NCBI GenBank assembly: GCA_938041005.1
Contig: CALHZJ010000096.1
Span: 1-15,112 of the forward strand
DNA length: 15,112 nucleotides
From: an uncultured Candidatus Saccharibacteria bacterium
GTDB lineage: Bacteria > Patescibacteriota > Saccharimonadia > Saccharimonadales > Saccharimonadaceae
Direction of reading: 5' to 3'
This document shows positions 1 through 7,030 of the stretch, in pieces (the first letter of the stretch is position 1; each line of letters opens with the position of its first letter). Below the pieces are notes generated by a model. It searched no databases. It was given only the letters and a program-made list of their open reading frames with translations, and had not been told where the DNA came from. The translations under genes were made by a program, and so were the position numbers.

Positions 1-7
1 CTTAATA

Positions 8-16
8 TGCTAAAAT
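8..16 (+). promoter_or_regulatory. Extended -10 promoter of tRNA-Thr
   Basis: TGCTAAAAT is an extended -10 element (TGn followed by a -10-like hexamer) ending 12 bases before the tRNA. The -35 region would lie outside the window. Transcription would be expected to start near 22-24, just ahead of the mature tRNA 5' end. Confidence 0.5.
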
Positions 17-28
17 TAAGCCTGTTAC

Positions 29-104
29 GCCGCGATAGCTCAGTTGGTAGAGCGCATCCATGGTAAGGATGAGGTCTCGGGTTCAAGCCCCGATCGTGGC
101 TCCA
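29..104 (+). tRNA. tRNA-Thr (anticodon GGT)
   Basis: The 76 bases fold into a full cloverleaf. The acceptor stem is GCCGCGA with TCGTGGC (one G-U pair), the D arm GCTC/GAGC, and the anticodon stem CATCC/GGATG around the loop ATGGTAA. The T arm is TCGGG/CCCGA around TTCAAGC. Loop positions 3-5 read GGT, which decodes ACC/ACU threonine codons. The discriminator is T, and the 3' CCA is encoded in the DNA. An extended -10 lies upstream and a hairpin plus T-run downstream, so it looks like a single-gene transcription unit. The convergent restriction-modification-like operon begins its stop codon only 36 bases further on. Confidence 0.96.
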
Positions 105-115
105 TATGAAACACG

Positions 116-142
116 GATTCGCAGAAATGCGGATCTTTTTTT
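116..142 (+). terminator. Intrinsic terminator of tRNA-Thr
   Basis: An 8-bp stem, GATTCGCA with TGCGGATC (one T-G wobble), closes a GAAA tetraloop and is followed by seven T's (136-142). The T-run touches the stop codon (141-143) of the convergent minus-strand gene. On the minus strand the hairpin is not followed by a T-run, so it looks one-directional. Confidence 0.85.
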
Positions 143-1106
143 ATTCCGCCTTCATTAAGTTTACAAATTTAACTGATTTTCCTTTTTCCCAATCCATAAT
201 AAAGACATATTTACCATTATGCTTAAAATGGTCATTATTTTTACACCCAGCACATTCATTTTTAATAATCTTTGGAGATTCGCCCCATAATTTGACCATA
301 GGGGGAATTTCTTTTTCTATCACTTCATGACGACAACTCATTGGTATCACGTTTTTAATTCCGTCCATCTGGAAAATGTTCCAAGAAATAATTTCCGCAA
401 CCCGCAATAACATTTCCATTTTTTCTTTTGATATTTTCCTGTCAAGATTTATCTTATCATTAGGAAATTTATCATTCCAGTAGTCGATGAAAGTGTATAA
501 AAGGTTCTCTCTGGCTAGCAGAAGATTATCACCTTGCCATTCATATCCGTAAGAGCATTGAAAAGCGACAATCGCCCATTCCAGCCATTCTTTCTTATCA
601 TTACAATACGAACCGACAACTTGAAGTTTACGGTCTAAAAATCCCACTCTGTCAGACAGTTTCAACACTTTTTTTCCGCTGGCGGCATTGTATCGACCGA
701 CTATAAACGGCGCCTCGCCGCAGGTTATCTCCAGGCGAAGTTCTTTGACGTAATTCTTCCAATTACTCTCATCTGCAGGCCAATTTCCAGTACTCCAGTC
801 TATCTGTCTGTTCATCTGGCTGACAATATTCTTTGGTGTAAAAACCTCAGCTTTATCCTTTGTGCGGCTTTTTTGCTCCTCTTTCGACTTGGCAATTCTG
901 GGCTGTATTAAATACGTATTTGACCCAGTGATGTCTAAAATCGATATTTCTTGCTTTGGATTATGACCGACGTAAGAGTCGGTAGCCCATAGGATGTTAT
1001 GCGATTTTCGCTTCGTCGTCCGCGTTCTGTCCAGCAAAAGAATATCCAACAAGTCGCCGTGGCGGCGGATAGTATTTTCAAGGATGTCAACTTGCTTCGA
1101 TTGCAT
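141..1106 (-). CDS. Methyltransferase-like companion of the adjacent restriction-modification enzyme
   Basis: A 321-residue protein that I recognise as the type often annotated 'restriction endonuclease subunit M', found next to helicase-methyltransferase fusions. Visible motifs resemble an N6-adenine methyltransferase fold. There is an FTP box (VFTP, residues 88-91, motif X-like), a motif I-like LEITCGEAPF (125-134), RVGFLDRKL (153-161) and YGYEWQGDN plus LLLARENLL (186-203, motif II/III-like). No NPPY or DPPY catalytic motif is visible, so it is probably not an active methyltransferase by itself. Near the C-terminus a CxxC with a following His (C285, C288, H293) could bind a metal. It starts 7 bases after the stop of the upstream gene and is surely co-transcribed with it. 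Its ribosome binding site is weak (AGAG), so translation may be coupled. It may be a specificity or SAM-binding partner of the large enzyme; that role is inferred from the motifs and the pairing. Confidence 0.72.
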   Translation of the reverse strand: MQSKQVDILENTIRRHGDLLDILLLDRTRTTKRKSHNILWATDSYVGHNPKQEISILDITGSNTYLIQPRIAKSKEEQKSRTKDKAEVFTPKNIVSQMNRQIDWSTGNWPADESNWKNYVKELRLEITCGEAPFIVGRYNAASGKKVLKLSDRVGFLDRKLQVVGSYCNDKKEWLEWAIVAFQCSYGYEWQGDNLLLARENLLYTFIDYWNDKFPNDKINLDRKISKEKMEMLLRVAEIISWNIFQMDGIKNVIPMSCRHEVIEKEIPPMVKLWGESPKIIKNECAGCKNNDHFKHNGKYVFIMDWEKGKSVKFVNLMKAE

Positions 1107-1113
1107 TATTACT

Positions 1114-4100
1114 CTACTGGCGCGAAATATTTATAATATTTGATTCACTACAGGGTTGAATATTATTAAAAACAAAATCTTGAATATCCTGGGGGATATC
1201 ATACTTTTTCATCAGACACCTGTCTATCTCGTCAATTGATAAGCACCACCATTTTTCAGAAAAGTCCTGAACTGGTACAGCTCCCCATGACGTAGTTGAA
1301 TGTTGACTATGCTTATTTAGATATAAAAGTGCTCTAACAAATTTTGTATTTATGTACTTTGCAAGATTCCAGGCAGACGCCTCATCGTCATACCCTCCTT
1401 GTTCTTGAAAAGTTTCAGTACAGGCTTCATTCGGTCCAGCTACGATAACATTAGCATAGGCACCACCTAAAAATGGCGAACTCGCAGACCAATTTCCCCA
1501 TGCATAAGGTACGAATACCTTATATTTTGACAATTGATTATCTAAACTAGGAAACGGATAATCATGCGGTACATAAAATACCTTCCCCTTGGATGAATAT
1601 AATCTTATATCTGTTTTGCTCATTCTTTTATCATGTATATCAGGCAATCCATATTTTGAAGAATCCCTGATAACGTCGGTGCTCAAGCCGTATGGCTTGC
1701 GCACCGACGTTATCGTTTGCATTGACAAAAATCCAGAAAATGATTGAATTTTTTCAGCCAGGTCTATAATTTCTTGAGGTTTTTTAATATCCAATTTACT
1801 TATAGGAAGAAGTCTTTTTATCGGATTTTCTCCATTTTCAAATATCAACTGTCTTCCATCTAGACCATTGTTGTATCCTTTTTTCCATAATATTATGTTT
1901 GTCCACTTTGCCCCAGAAACACCAGGAAACGCATCTTCTATATTGTCTATTTTTACTATCTGCCTATCTCTTTTTATGCTTTCTTTATTCATCTTTCGCA
2001 GATTATTAGCATCCTTAGGCTCCTGCCACCCAATAGGGAAGATCATGCAAGATATATCAGCAATCTTTATGGATGCTGTCCAGAAATCTGGATAAATCTG
2101 CTGACGATTCTCTCCCTGATACGGCGGATTCCCAACTACTGCTGTAAATTTCATATTTAACGTCTCTCCCTTTTTGAACGCGTCAGTTAAATCTAATTGC
2201 TTAAGATTACTATTATCAATGCCTGAAAATGTCCCGTAAATGTACTTGCGTGCGATATTGTAGATAATATTCGTTGGCGCAAATCCATAAAGCTGCTTCT
2301 CAAGGATGTGTTTCACTCTTTCTGATTTGTCTGGTATTTTGCTCTCAAGCCCTCTGTTTAACCTCTTTGCTATTTCTGTAAGGTATAGACCGCTTTTTAC
2401 ATATAAATCCGCAAATGTTGCGTTTGGATCTTCAAATATGCCAGGGTTATTTTCTTCCAACAAATCAAGCATTTTATTTACAACTCCCCTTGGCGTAAAA
2501 ATCTGATTTGTTTTTAACGGGCGAATGTAAGAGAAAATGTCTTCTTTGGCGCCAGGGGAGAGGTAGTCCGCAATTTCTTGTCGCTTCTCCTCAAACTCTC
2601 GAATGGCAGCGTTAAATGTATAGCGATCAAAAAATCCTTCAAATGTTTCGCCAGTTTCTGGATTTGTCCATGGGCCGCGAATTTTACGGAAGTCATCTTT
2701 TGTAAATGGCTCACTATCTTTTTCTGTAAATAATTCCTCAAAATCCTTGTCAGAAACGGTATCCTCGATGTTATCCAATGTGATTTTATCTACATCTTTA
2801 CTAGCAGCCATAATGAATGAAGGAATAGCACGAGTAAATGTACGCAATTTCCTCCTAATTTGGTCCATTTCAGACTTTTCTTCTTTTTCGTAGTTATCTT
2901 CTTCTTCACGAATGACGGTATCGTTAGGGAGATCCTTCTCAATTATATTCGCCAGACTATCCGTTAACTTATCCTGAGCCATTCTGTCCGCTATATCGCC
3001 AGATACAAATTCTTCTGCCGCTTCTTTGACTTTTTCACGGAGTCCATTTTTAATATTATCAAGCTCTGTCTTTGAGGGAGAATAATAGGAATCTTTATAT
3101 TTCCCAAGGACTTCAGATATTTCAGGCATACAGTCAGCGGTAATTTTTTCAACGATCTCATCTGCCTCCATATCCGAATCAACCACAGACAACACGATAT
3201 CATGCATTCTTGAGGTGTAAACCTTATTGCCGAGCAGTTTATCCTTATTTACAGATATCCTGTGATCTCGATTCTTTTTACGATCTGGGTCGTGTTGAAC
3301 TTCTTCGCTTTTAGTCTGTTTATCAGTATCGCTAGTTGAATGAGCCTTATTCAGCGCCGCAATCACCTCAGAAGGAATATTGAAGACATTGTTGATATTT
3401 ACGAATAGAAGATTAGTGACAAAACCGCGGTTCACAACCTCCTTTGCGACGATGGCTTTAGGGAAAGTCAAAACTTGCTCCGCATCCAATTCGATCATCT
3501 TACCAGATTCATCTTCCGCCAAGACAGGGAAATAGTTCAGCAATTCTGCTACATTCTGCTCTCTGATTTTTTCTGTAGCTTCACCTCTCGCTACGTCCGC
3601 CAATAGACTGTTGGCGAACTTGTCATAAACTTTAAGCACACGATTCGGCGAGAAATCAAAGACATAAGCCGACTTTTTACGACAGAGGTTGCCGTTATTA
3701 TCTATAAATTCATACGGGTTCTGAGAACGGAATATTGCCTGCATGTACAGCGACTCAGATTTAATATCAGACAGCATAAGCACAGCAGACCACTCTTTAA
3801 TGGTAACTCCAGTTGTCAGTTGCCCGACAGATAAGGTTATGGTGCGGTCATTCTCCTTGATAGCCTTTTTAACTCTGCTTAAAGCCTTTTCATTAGCTAC
3901 AATATCTTTCATTTCATCTTCAGATGAATTACCGTCAGACTGAACCCTTCCATTGCCCGCAGCAAGCACTATTTTATATTCACTAAATACGGGGTGATGA
4001 CGCAGCATTTTCTCCATAGCCATCGCTGAAGCAACACGGTTTCCTACCAGCCAAAACGTGTGTTTTAATTGATCTCTTAATTCAGGAGTTGAGAATGGAT

Positions 4101-5382
4101 ATTTTTCATTTGAAGTTAATTGATTTAAGAATGTTGAAATATCATTCTCATGAATAAACTTGCCGCTTGCGTCTGTTGCAAACATTTCATTCAACTCAAA
4201 AGCATAATCGATATTTTCATCGTCCATCTCCATGCCTTTTTCAAGCCGATCAGAGATAATATCGGACATCTTGTAGGTAAATAATCTCATATCCGGCAAA
4301 TTAACGTGATCACCGGAATCGTCCAGGTTCTTCAATTCTTCTTGTTTGGCTTTTTGCTCATCAATATATGTCCAGTTGAATATCTGATTGTCCTTAAAAT
4401 GTCCATCCGCTATTGCCTTAAAAGGTGTTCCAGATAAATGCAACGTAAACCTGCGCTTAATTTTTCCAAAAGCTTCATTAGTTCTGTCTGTATCAACACC
4501 TTCATGAGCCTCATCTATAATTAACAAATCCCACTTAAGATCCGCCACCCATTTTAATTTGTTATGTGGTCCACCAAAAACTTTACCACCCTTCAAGTCC
4601 TGCAGACTTAAGAAGGTTATCTGTCTATCTTCACTTGATGAATTAGCTTTATTGAGAAAATCGTCCCTAGACAAAGTTTCGCGCTCTTTTAAAGAATCTG
4701 CTGTCGAAATAAAATAATACCCGTCAATAAACTTTTCAAAATCATCAAACCATGAGTTGGCAATTGCTGGGCGATTAGTAACTATCAAAACATTCTTAGC
4801 GTTAAACTTTTTTGCAAAATCGTAAGAAGAGAGAGTTTTACCAAAACGCGGTTTTGCGTTCCATAAAAATTCCGCTTCTTTATTTGGCGAAGAAAAATCT
4901 GTAGTCTGGTGAGATTCTGCATAAGCAAGGGTTTGAGAAACGGCACGTTCTTGCTCCTTTCTCAACTTATACGGACTTTTCTCGGAAGATCGACTGAATA
5001 AATTGCCATTAGCGTAATCATCAAACAATTCTTTAGATTTTTCTGGCGTGCCATTGAAGTAAAACCACTCTTCACCCAATCCGCCATCGTCCTGCTTTTT
5101 ACTCTTCTTGATTCCATTTTTTACGTAATATTTATGAAGATCTTTGTCCTTGAAGAATTCGTGAGTTGCGTTAGAAAAAGAACTAGCACTCCACAATTTC
5201 TCATATCGCAATTTTACAGCTGCAGTCTTAGTCTGTTCTAATATTCGTGAATCAACGTCTTTACGTTCTGTGTATCCGACTTTTTGCCAACCTTTATTTG
5301 CTGGAATATCTGGCAGAATATAAGAGTATATTTGAGGATAAATCCTCTTTGTGGTTTTTATTATTTTCTTATCATCATTCAT
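1114..5382 (-). CDS. Single-chain GIY-YIG nuclease / DEAH helicase / N6-adenine methyltransferase (restriction-modification-like)
   Basis: A 1422-residue multidomain enzyme, probably cytoplasmic. Residues 15-110 resemble the GIY-YIG (T5orf172/MUG113-like) nuclease fold: IYSYIL (18-23), KVGYT (34-38), R46, DLHKYY (81-86) and EWFYF (105-109). The SF2 motor follows: AKPRFGKT Walker A (176-183), DEAH (290-293), LSGTP (316-320), a motif V-like LTTGVTI (522-528) and a motif VI-like QAIFRSQNP (548-556). After a charged linker comes an Eco57I-like methyltransferase: IFTP (961-964), motif I-like DLYVKSG (992-998) and catalytic NPPY (1085-1088). A target-recognition-like region extends to the C-terminus and includes RKPYGL (1228-1233) and VPYAWGNW (1291-1298). 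The start is well supported: GGAGGA lies 5 bases upstream of the ATG. The expected job is to methylate host DNA and to translocate on and cut unmodified foreign DNA, in the manner of Type ISP or Type IIG/L enzymes. Characterised Type ISP enzymes carry an Mrr-like nuclease instead of GIY-YIG. Its DNA is more AT-rich than its neighbours, suggesting acquisition by transfer. Specificity cannot be read from the sequence. Confidence 0.85.
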   Translation of the reverse strand: MNDDKKIIKTTKRIYPQIYSYILPDIPANKGWQKVGYTERKDVDSRILEQTKTAAVKLRYEKLWSASSFSNATHEFFKDKDLHKYYVKNGIKKSKKQDDGGLGEEWFYFNGTPEKSKELFDDYANGNLFSRSSEKSPYKLRKEQERAVSQTLAYAESHQTTDFSSPNKEAEFLWNAKPRFGKTLSSYDFAKKFNAKNVLIVTNRPAIANSWFDDFEKFIDGYYFISTADSLKERETLSRDDFLNKANSSSEDRQITFLSLQDLKGGKVFGGPHNKLKWVADLKWDLLIIDEAHEGVDTDRTNEAFGKIKRRFTLHLSGTPFKAIADGHFKDNQIFNWTYIDEQKAKQEELKNLDDSGDHVNLPDMRLFTYKMSDIISDRLEKGMEMDDENIDYAFELNEMFATDASGKFIHENDISTFLNQLTSNEKYPFSTPELRDQLKHTFWLVGNRVASAMAMEKMLRHHPVFSEYKIVLAAGNGRVQSDGNSSEDEMKDIVANEKALSRVKKAIKENDRTITLSVGQLTTGVTIKEWSAVLMLSDIKSESLYMQAIFRSQNPYEFIDNNGNLCRKKSAYVFDFSPNRVLKVYDKFANSLLADVARGEATEKIREQNVAELLNYFPVLAEDESGKMIELDAEQVLTFPKAIVAKEVVNRGFVTNLLFVNINNVFNIPSEVIAALNKAHSTSDTDKQTKSEEVQHDPDRKKNRDHRISVNKDKLLGNKVYTSRMHDIVLSVVDSDMEADEIVEKITADCMPEISEVLGKYKDSYYSPSKTELDNIKNGLREKVKEAAEEFVSGDIADRMAQDKLTDSLANIIEKDLPNDTVIREEEDNYEKEEKSEMDQIRRKLRTFTRAIPSFIMAASKDVDKITLDNIEDTVSDKDFEELFTEKDSEPFTKDDFRKIRGPWTNPETGETFEGFFDRYTFNAAIREFEEKRQEIADYLSPGAKEDIFSYIRPLKTNQIFTPRGVVNKMLDLLEENNPGIFEDPNATFADLYVKSGLYLTEIAKRLNRGLESKIPDKSERVKHILEKQLYGFAPTNIIYNIARKYIYGTFSGIDNSNLKQLDLTDAFKKGETLNMKFTAVVGNPPYQGENRQQIYPDFWTASIKIADISCMIFPIGWQEPKDANNLRKMNKESIKRDRQIVKIDNIEDAFPGVSGAKWTNIILWKKGYNNGLDGRQLIFENGENPIKRLLPISKLDIKKPQEIIDLAEKIQSFSGFLSMQTITSVRKPYGLSTDVIRDSSKYGLPDIHDKRMSKTDIRLYSSKGKVFYVPHDYPFPSLDNQLSKYKVFVPYAWGNWSASSPFLGGAYANVIVAGPNEACTETFQEQGGYDDEASAWNLAKYINTKFVRALLYLNKHSQHSTTSWGAVPVQDFSEKWWCLSIDEIDRCLMKKYDIPQDIQDFVFNNIQPCSESNIINISRQ
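1669..1714. repeat. Near-perfect 46-bp inverted repeat inside the restriction-modification coding sequence
   Basis: The left arm 1669-1689 is GATAACGTCGGTGC, T, CAAGCC. The loop is GTAT (1690-1693). The right arm 1694-1714 is GGCTTG, C, GCACCGACGTTATC. Twenty of 21 arm positions pair; only T1683/C1700 does not. It is in frame and encodes residues 1224-1238 of the minus-strand enzyme (ITSVRKPYGLSTDVI). Neither side is followed by a T-run, so it is not an ordinary terminator. Confidence 0.9.
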
Positions 5383-5423
5383 AAATATCCTCCACAGTCA
5401 CTAAGTGAGTAACCTTTCTGATA

Positions 5424-5429
5424 ATTATA
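5424..5429 (-). promoter_or_regulatory. Putative -10 of the restriction-modification operon
   Basis: A consensus TATAAT on the minus strand ends 41 bases before the ATG at 5382, preceded by TAG rather than TGn. No convincing -35 hexamer is seen 16-18 bases upstream. A strong ribosome binding site (TCCTCC on the plus strand, 5388-5393) follows in the leader. A short inverted repeat, TCACT-A-AGTGA (5398-5408), lies between the -10 and the ribosome binding site and could be an operator. Confidence 0.45.
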
Positions 5430-5459
5430 CTATAAAACGACCACCAAAAGTTTGGCTAA

Positions 5460-5468
5460 TGATATAAT
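5460..5468 (+). promoter_or_regulatory. Extended -10 promoter of the ADP-ribosylglycohydrolase gene
   Basis: TGATATAAT is a perfect extended -10 element 23 bases before the ATG, leaving room for a short leader that holds the AGGAGG ribosome binding site (5481-5486). It lies about 30 bases from the opposing TATAAT of the restriction-modification operon, so the two divergent promoters could interfere with each other. Confidence 0.6.
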
Positions 5469-5491
5469 CTTAACAAGGTTAGGAGGGTGTT

Positions 5492-6616
5492 ATGATGAAA
5501 CAATCGATAGAGCAGAGAATTGATAAAGTGCGCGGGTCAATGCTGGGCGGGGCAATTGGCGATGCACTCGGCTATCAAATAGAGTTTGAGCGCGACATAG
5601 TGCCAAGGTCAACGACTCGATTTACGGATGGAATTGGTATGATTTCGGACGATACACAGATGACGCTATTTACAGCTTGCGGACTTTTATGGCGATCTAC
5701 GCGACTTCAAACGCGTGGCATAGCGCCGCTTCCGTCAGAGGCGATATATTTGGCATATTTGGATTGGCTTGATACGCAACAAAAAGCTAGACAAGTCGAG
5801 CACACACCAGTAGCTTGGATAAAAAATATTCCGGAGTTAAACGCCGTGCGAAGTCCAGGAATGACGTGCCTTGATTCACTTTCCTCAGGAGAGATGGGAA
5901 CATTAGAAAGCGGTCTCAATGGCAGTAAAGGTTGCGGCGGTGTTATGCGAATTGCGCCAATTGCCCTGTATTGCGAAGAAGACGTTGTTGGTGAAATTTC
6001 CGCCAAATCTTGCGCGCTGACTCACGGACATCCTCTGGCAATTCTTTCTGCGTATGCGCTGGGACATATAATTTATTACGCACTGGACGGAAAATCGATA
6101 GAAGAAGCCGTGCAAATCGCAATCCAGAAAATGAACGACTGGACTACCGAGAAAGTTTACGGAGATCAAGATCCTTTTGAGATTGGTTGTGATAGCGAAA
6201 AAGCTGAGCTGACCAAACTGTTTAATAACGCCGTTCGCTTGGCCAAATCTGACGTTGAAGATCAAGAAGCTCTTTATCAACTCGGAGAGGGTTGGGTCGC
6301 CGAAGAGTCGGTTGCTATTGCTATTTATTGCTCGATCAAGTACCAAGATGATTTTGAGGAGGCGATCATCGCGGCGGCAAATCACGACGGGGATTCGGAC
6401 TCGACAGCAGCAATAACTGGAAATATTGTTGGGGCGAGGGTCGGATATAAAAACATACCAGATTATTACAAGGATAATATTGAGCTCAAGGACGTAATAT
6501 TGGAACTTGCAGATGATATGGCAAAAAATATGCCGCTCAAAAAGATTGACGACAAACACATTGAACCGGCAGATGAATGGCTGAATAAATATTTATACTT
6601 GGAAAAGAAAGATTAG
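5492..6616 (+). CDS. ADP-ribosylglycohydrolase family protein (DraG/ARH-like)
   Basis: A 374-residue protein that would remove ADP-ribose from proteins, nucleic acids or small molecules using a dinuclear Mg2+ (or Mn2+) site. Family signatures run in order: GSMLGGAIGDALG (15-27), the metal motif SDDTQMTL (52-59), GSKGCGGVMRIAP (144-156), LTHGHPLAI (176-184) and the C-terminal metal motif HDGDSDSTAA (298-307), with D53, D54, D301 and D303 as likely ligands. The length is slightly above the usual 280-360 residues of the family. AGGAGG lies 5 bases before the first ATG and 8 before the second (5495); the second has the better spacing, so the true protein may lack one Met. Base composition resembles the housekeeping genes. 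No partner ADP-ribosyltransferase is visible. It stands divergent from the defence operon, but a functional link is only a guess; the substrate is unknown. Confidence 0.9.
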   Translation: MMKQSIEQRIDKVRGSMLGGAIGDALGYQIEFERDIVPRSTTRFTDGIGMISDDTQMTLFTACGLLWRSTRLQTRGIAPLPSEAIYLAYLDWLDTQQKARQVEHTPVAWIKNIPELNAVRSPGMTCLDSLSSGEMGTLESGLNGSKGCGGVMRIAPIALYCEEDVVGEISAKSCALTHGHPLAILSAYALGHIIYYALDGKSIEEAVQIAIQKMNDWTTEKVYGDQDPFEIGCDSEKAELTKLFNNAVRLAKSDVEDQEALYQLGEGWVAEESVAIAIYCSIKYQDDFEEAIIAAANHDGDSDSTAAITGNIVGARVGYKNIPDYYKDNIELKDVILELADDMAKNMPLKKIDDKHIEPADEWLNKYLYLEKKD

Positions 6617-6699
6617 AGTCCGGGACGTCTTATCAATTGGCGAAGTAAGCATAAAAATTAGTAAAATCTGATATGGTACTAGTATTTTCACTCCACCCA

Positions 6700-6708
6700 T
6701 GCTATAAT
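6700..6708 (+). promoter_or_regulatory. Extended -10 promoter of rpmG
   Basis: TGCTATAAT is a perfect extended -10 ending 37 bases before the rpmG ATG. No good -35 is seen at the right distance. No clear terminator for the preceding ADP-ribosylglycohydrolase gene is visible in 6617-6699, so some read-through is possible. Confidence 0.65.
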
Positions 6709-6745
6709 CGGTCAAGACGTTTTATAAAATCTAACGAGTAAAGAG

Positions 6746-6964
6746 ATGGCAAAGAAGAATACGAAACGAAAGCTGATTGGTTTGGTGAGTAACTTGAGCA
6801 ACCACCGAACTTACTATACTACTGTTAACACCCAGAACCGTACCACAAAAGGTCAGGGTAAATTGACACTACGTAAGTACGACCCAATTGCAAAGCAACA
6901 CGCTACTTACACTGAGACTAAGAAAAACCTTGGTCGCAACGAAGTTAAAGCTCGTAAAAGCTAA
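6746..6964 (+). CDS. rpmG: Large-subunit ribosomal protein L33 (bL33)
   Basis: A 72-residue basic protein of the 50S subunit near the E site. L33 signatures are the N-terminal MAKKNTKRKLIGLVS, HRTYYTTVNTQN (20-31), KLTLRKYDP (39-47) and a TETKK segment (56-60). It has no cysteines and so belongs to the zinc-independent form. It is longer than the usual 49-56 residues because of a few extra residues after NTQN and a basic C-terminal tail (NLGRNEVKARKS). It has its own extended -10 promoter and a strong terminator, so it is a single-gene unit. The ribosome binding site before the ATG is weak (AAAGAG directly abutting it). Confidence 0.93.
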   Translation: MAKKNTKRKLIGLVSNLSNHRTYYTTVNTQNRTTKGQGKLTLRKYDPIAKQHATYTETKKNLGRNEVKARKS

Positions 6965-6982
6965 TTTAACAGGATTATACAG

Positions 6983-7011
6983 AAACTCCCTCGCATTCAG
7001 AGGGAGTTTTT
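6983..7011 (+). terminator. Intrinsic terminator of rpmG
   Basis: A perfect 10-bp stem, AAACTCCCTC with GAGGGAGTTT, encloses a 7-base loop and is followed by a run of five T's. It lies between two convergent genes. Read on the minus strand it is preceded by A's and followed by TTTCTGT, so it may also weakly end the GH57 transcript. Confidence 0.9.
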
Positions 7012-7030
7012 ATTTGGCAAGAATGTTTGG

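Noticed and set aside
106..330. Plus-strand open frame of 74 codons overlapping the companion gene
   Set aside because: No ribosome binding site, starts within the tRNA-Thr 3' region and terminator, and is antisense to a gene with clear motifs.
1669..1714. Reading the palindrome as an intrinsic terminator or CRISPR-like repeat
   Set aside because: There is no T-run on either strand, it is in frame within an uninterrupted coding sequence, and I saw no other copy in the window.
29..5400. Integrative element with attachment repeats at tRNA-Thr
   Set aside because: I saw no second copy of the tRNA 3' end and no integrase or recombinase gene, so only a composition-based transfer signal remains.
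5903..6559. 218-codon open frame antisense to the ADP-ribosylglycohydrolase gene
   Set aside because: No recognisable domain, implausible composition, and fully contained in a gene with intact family motifs.
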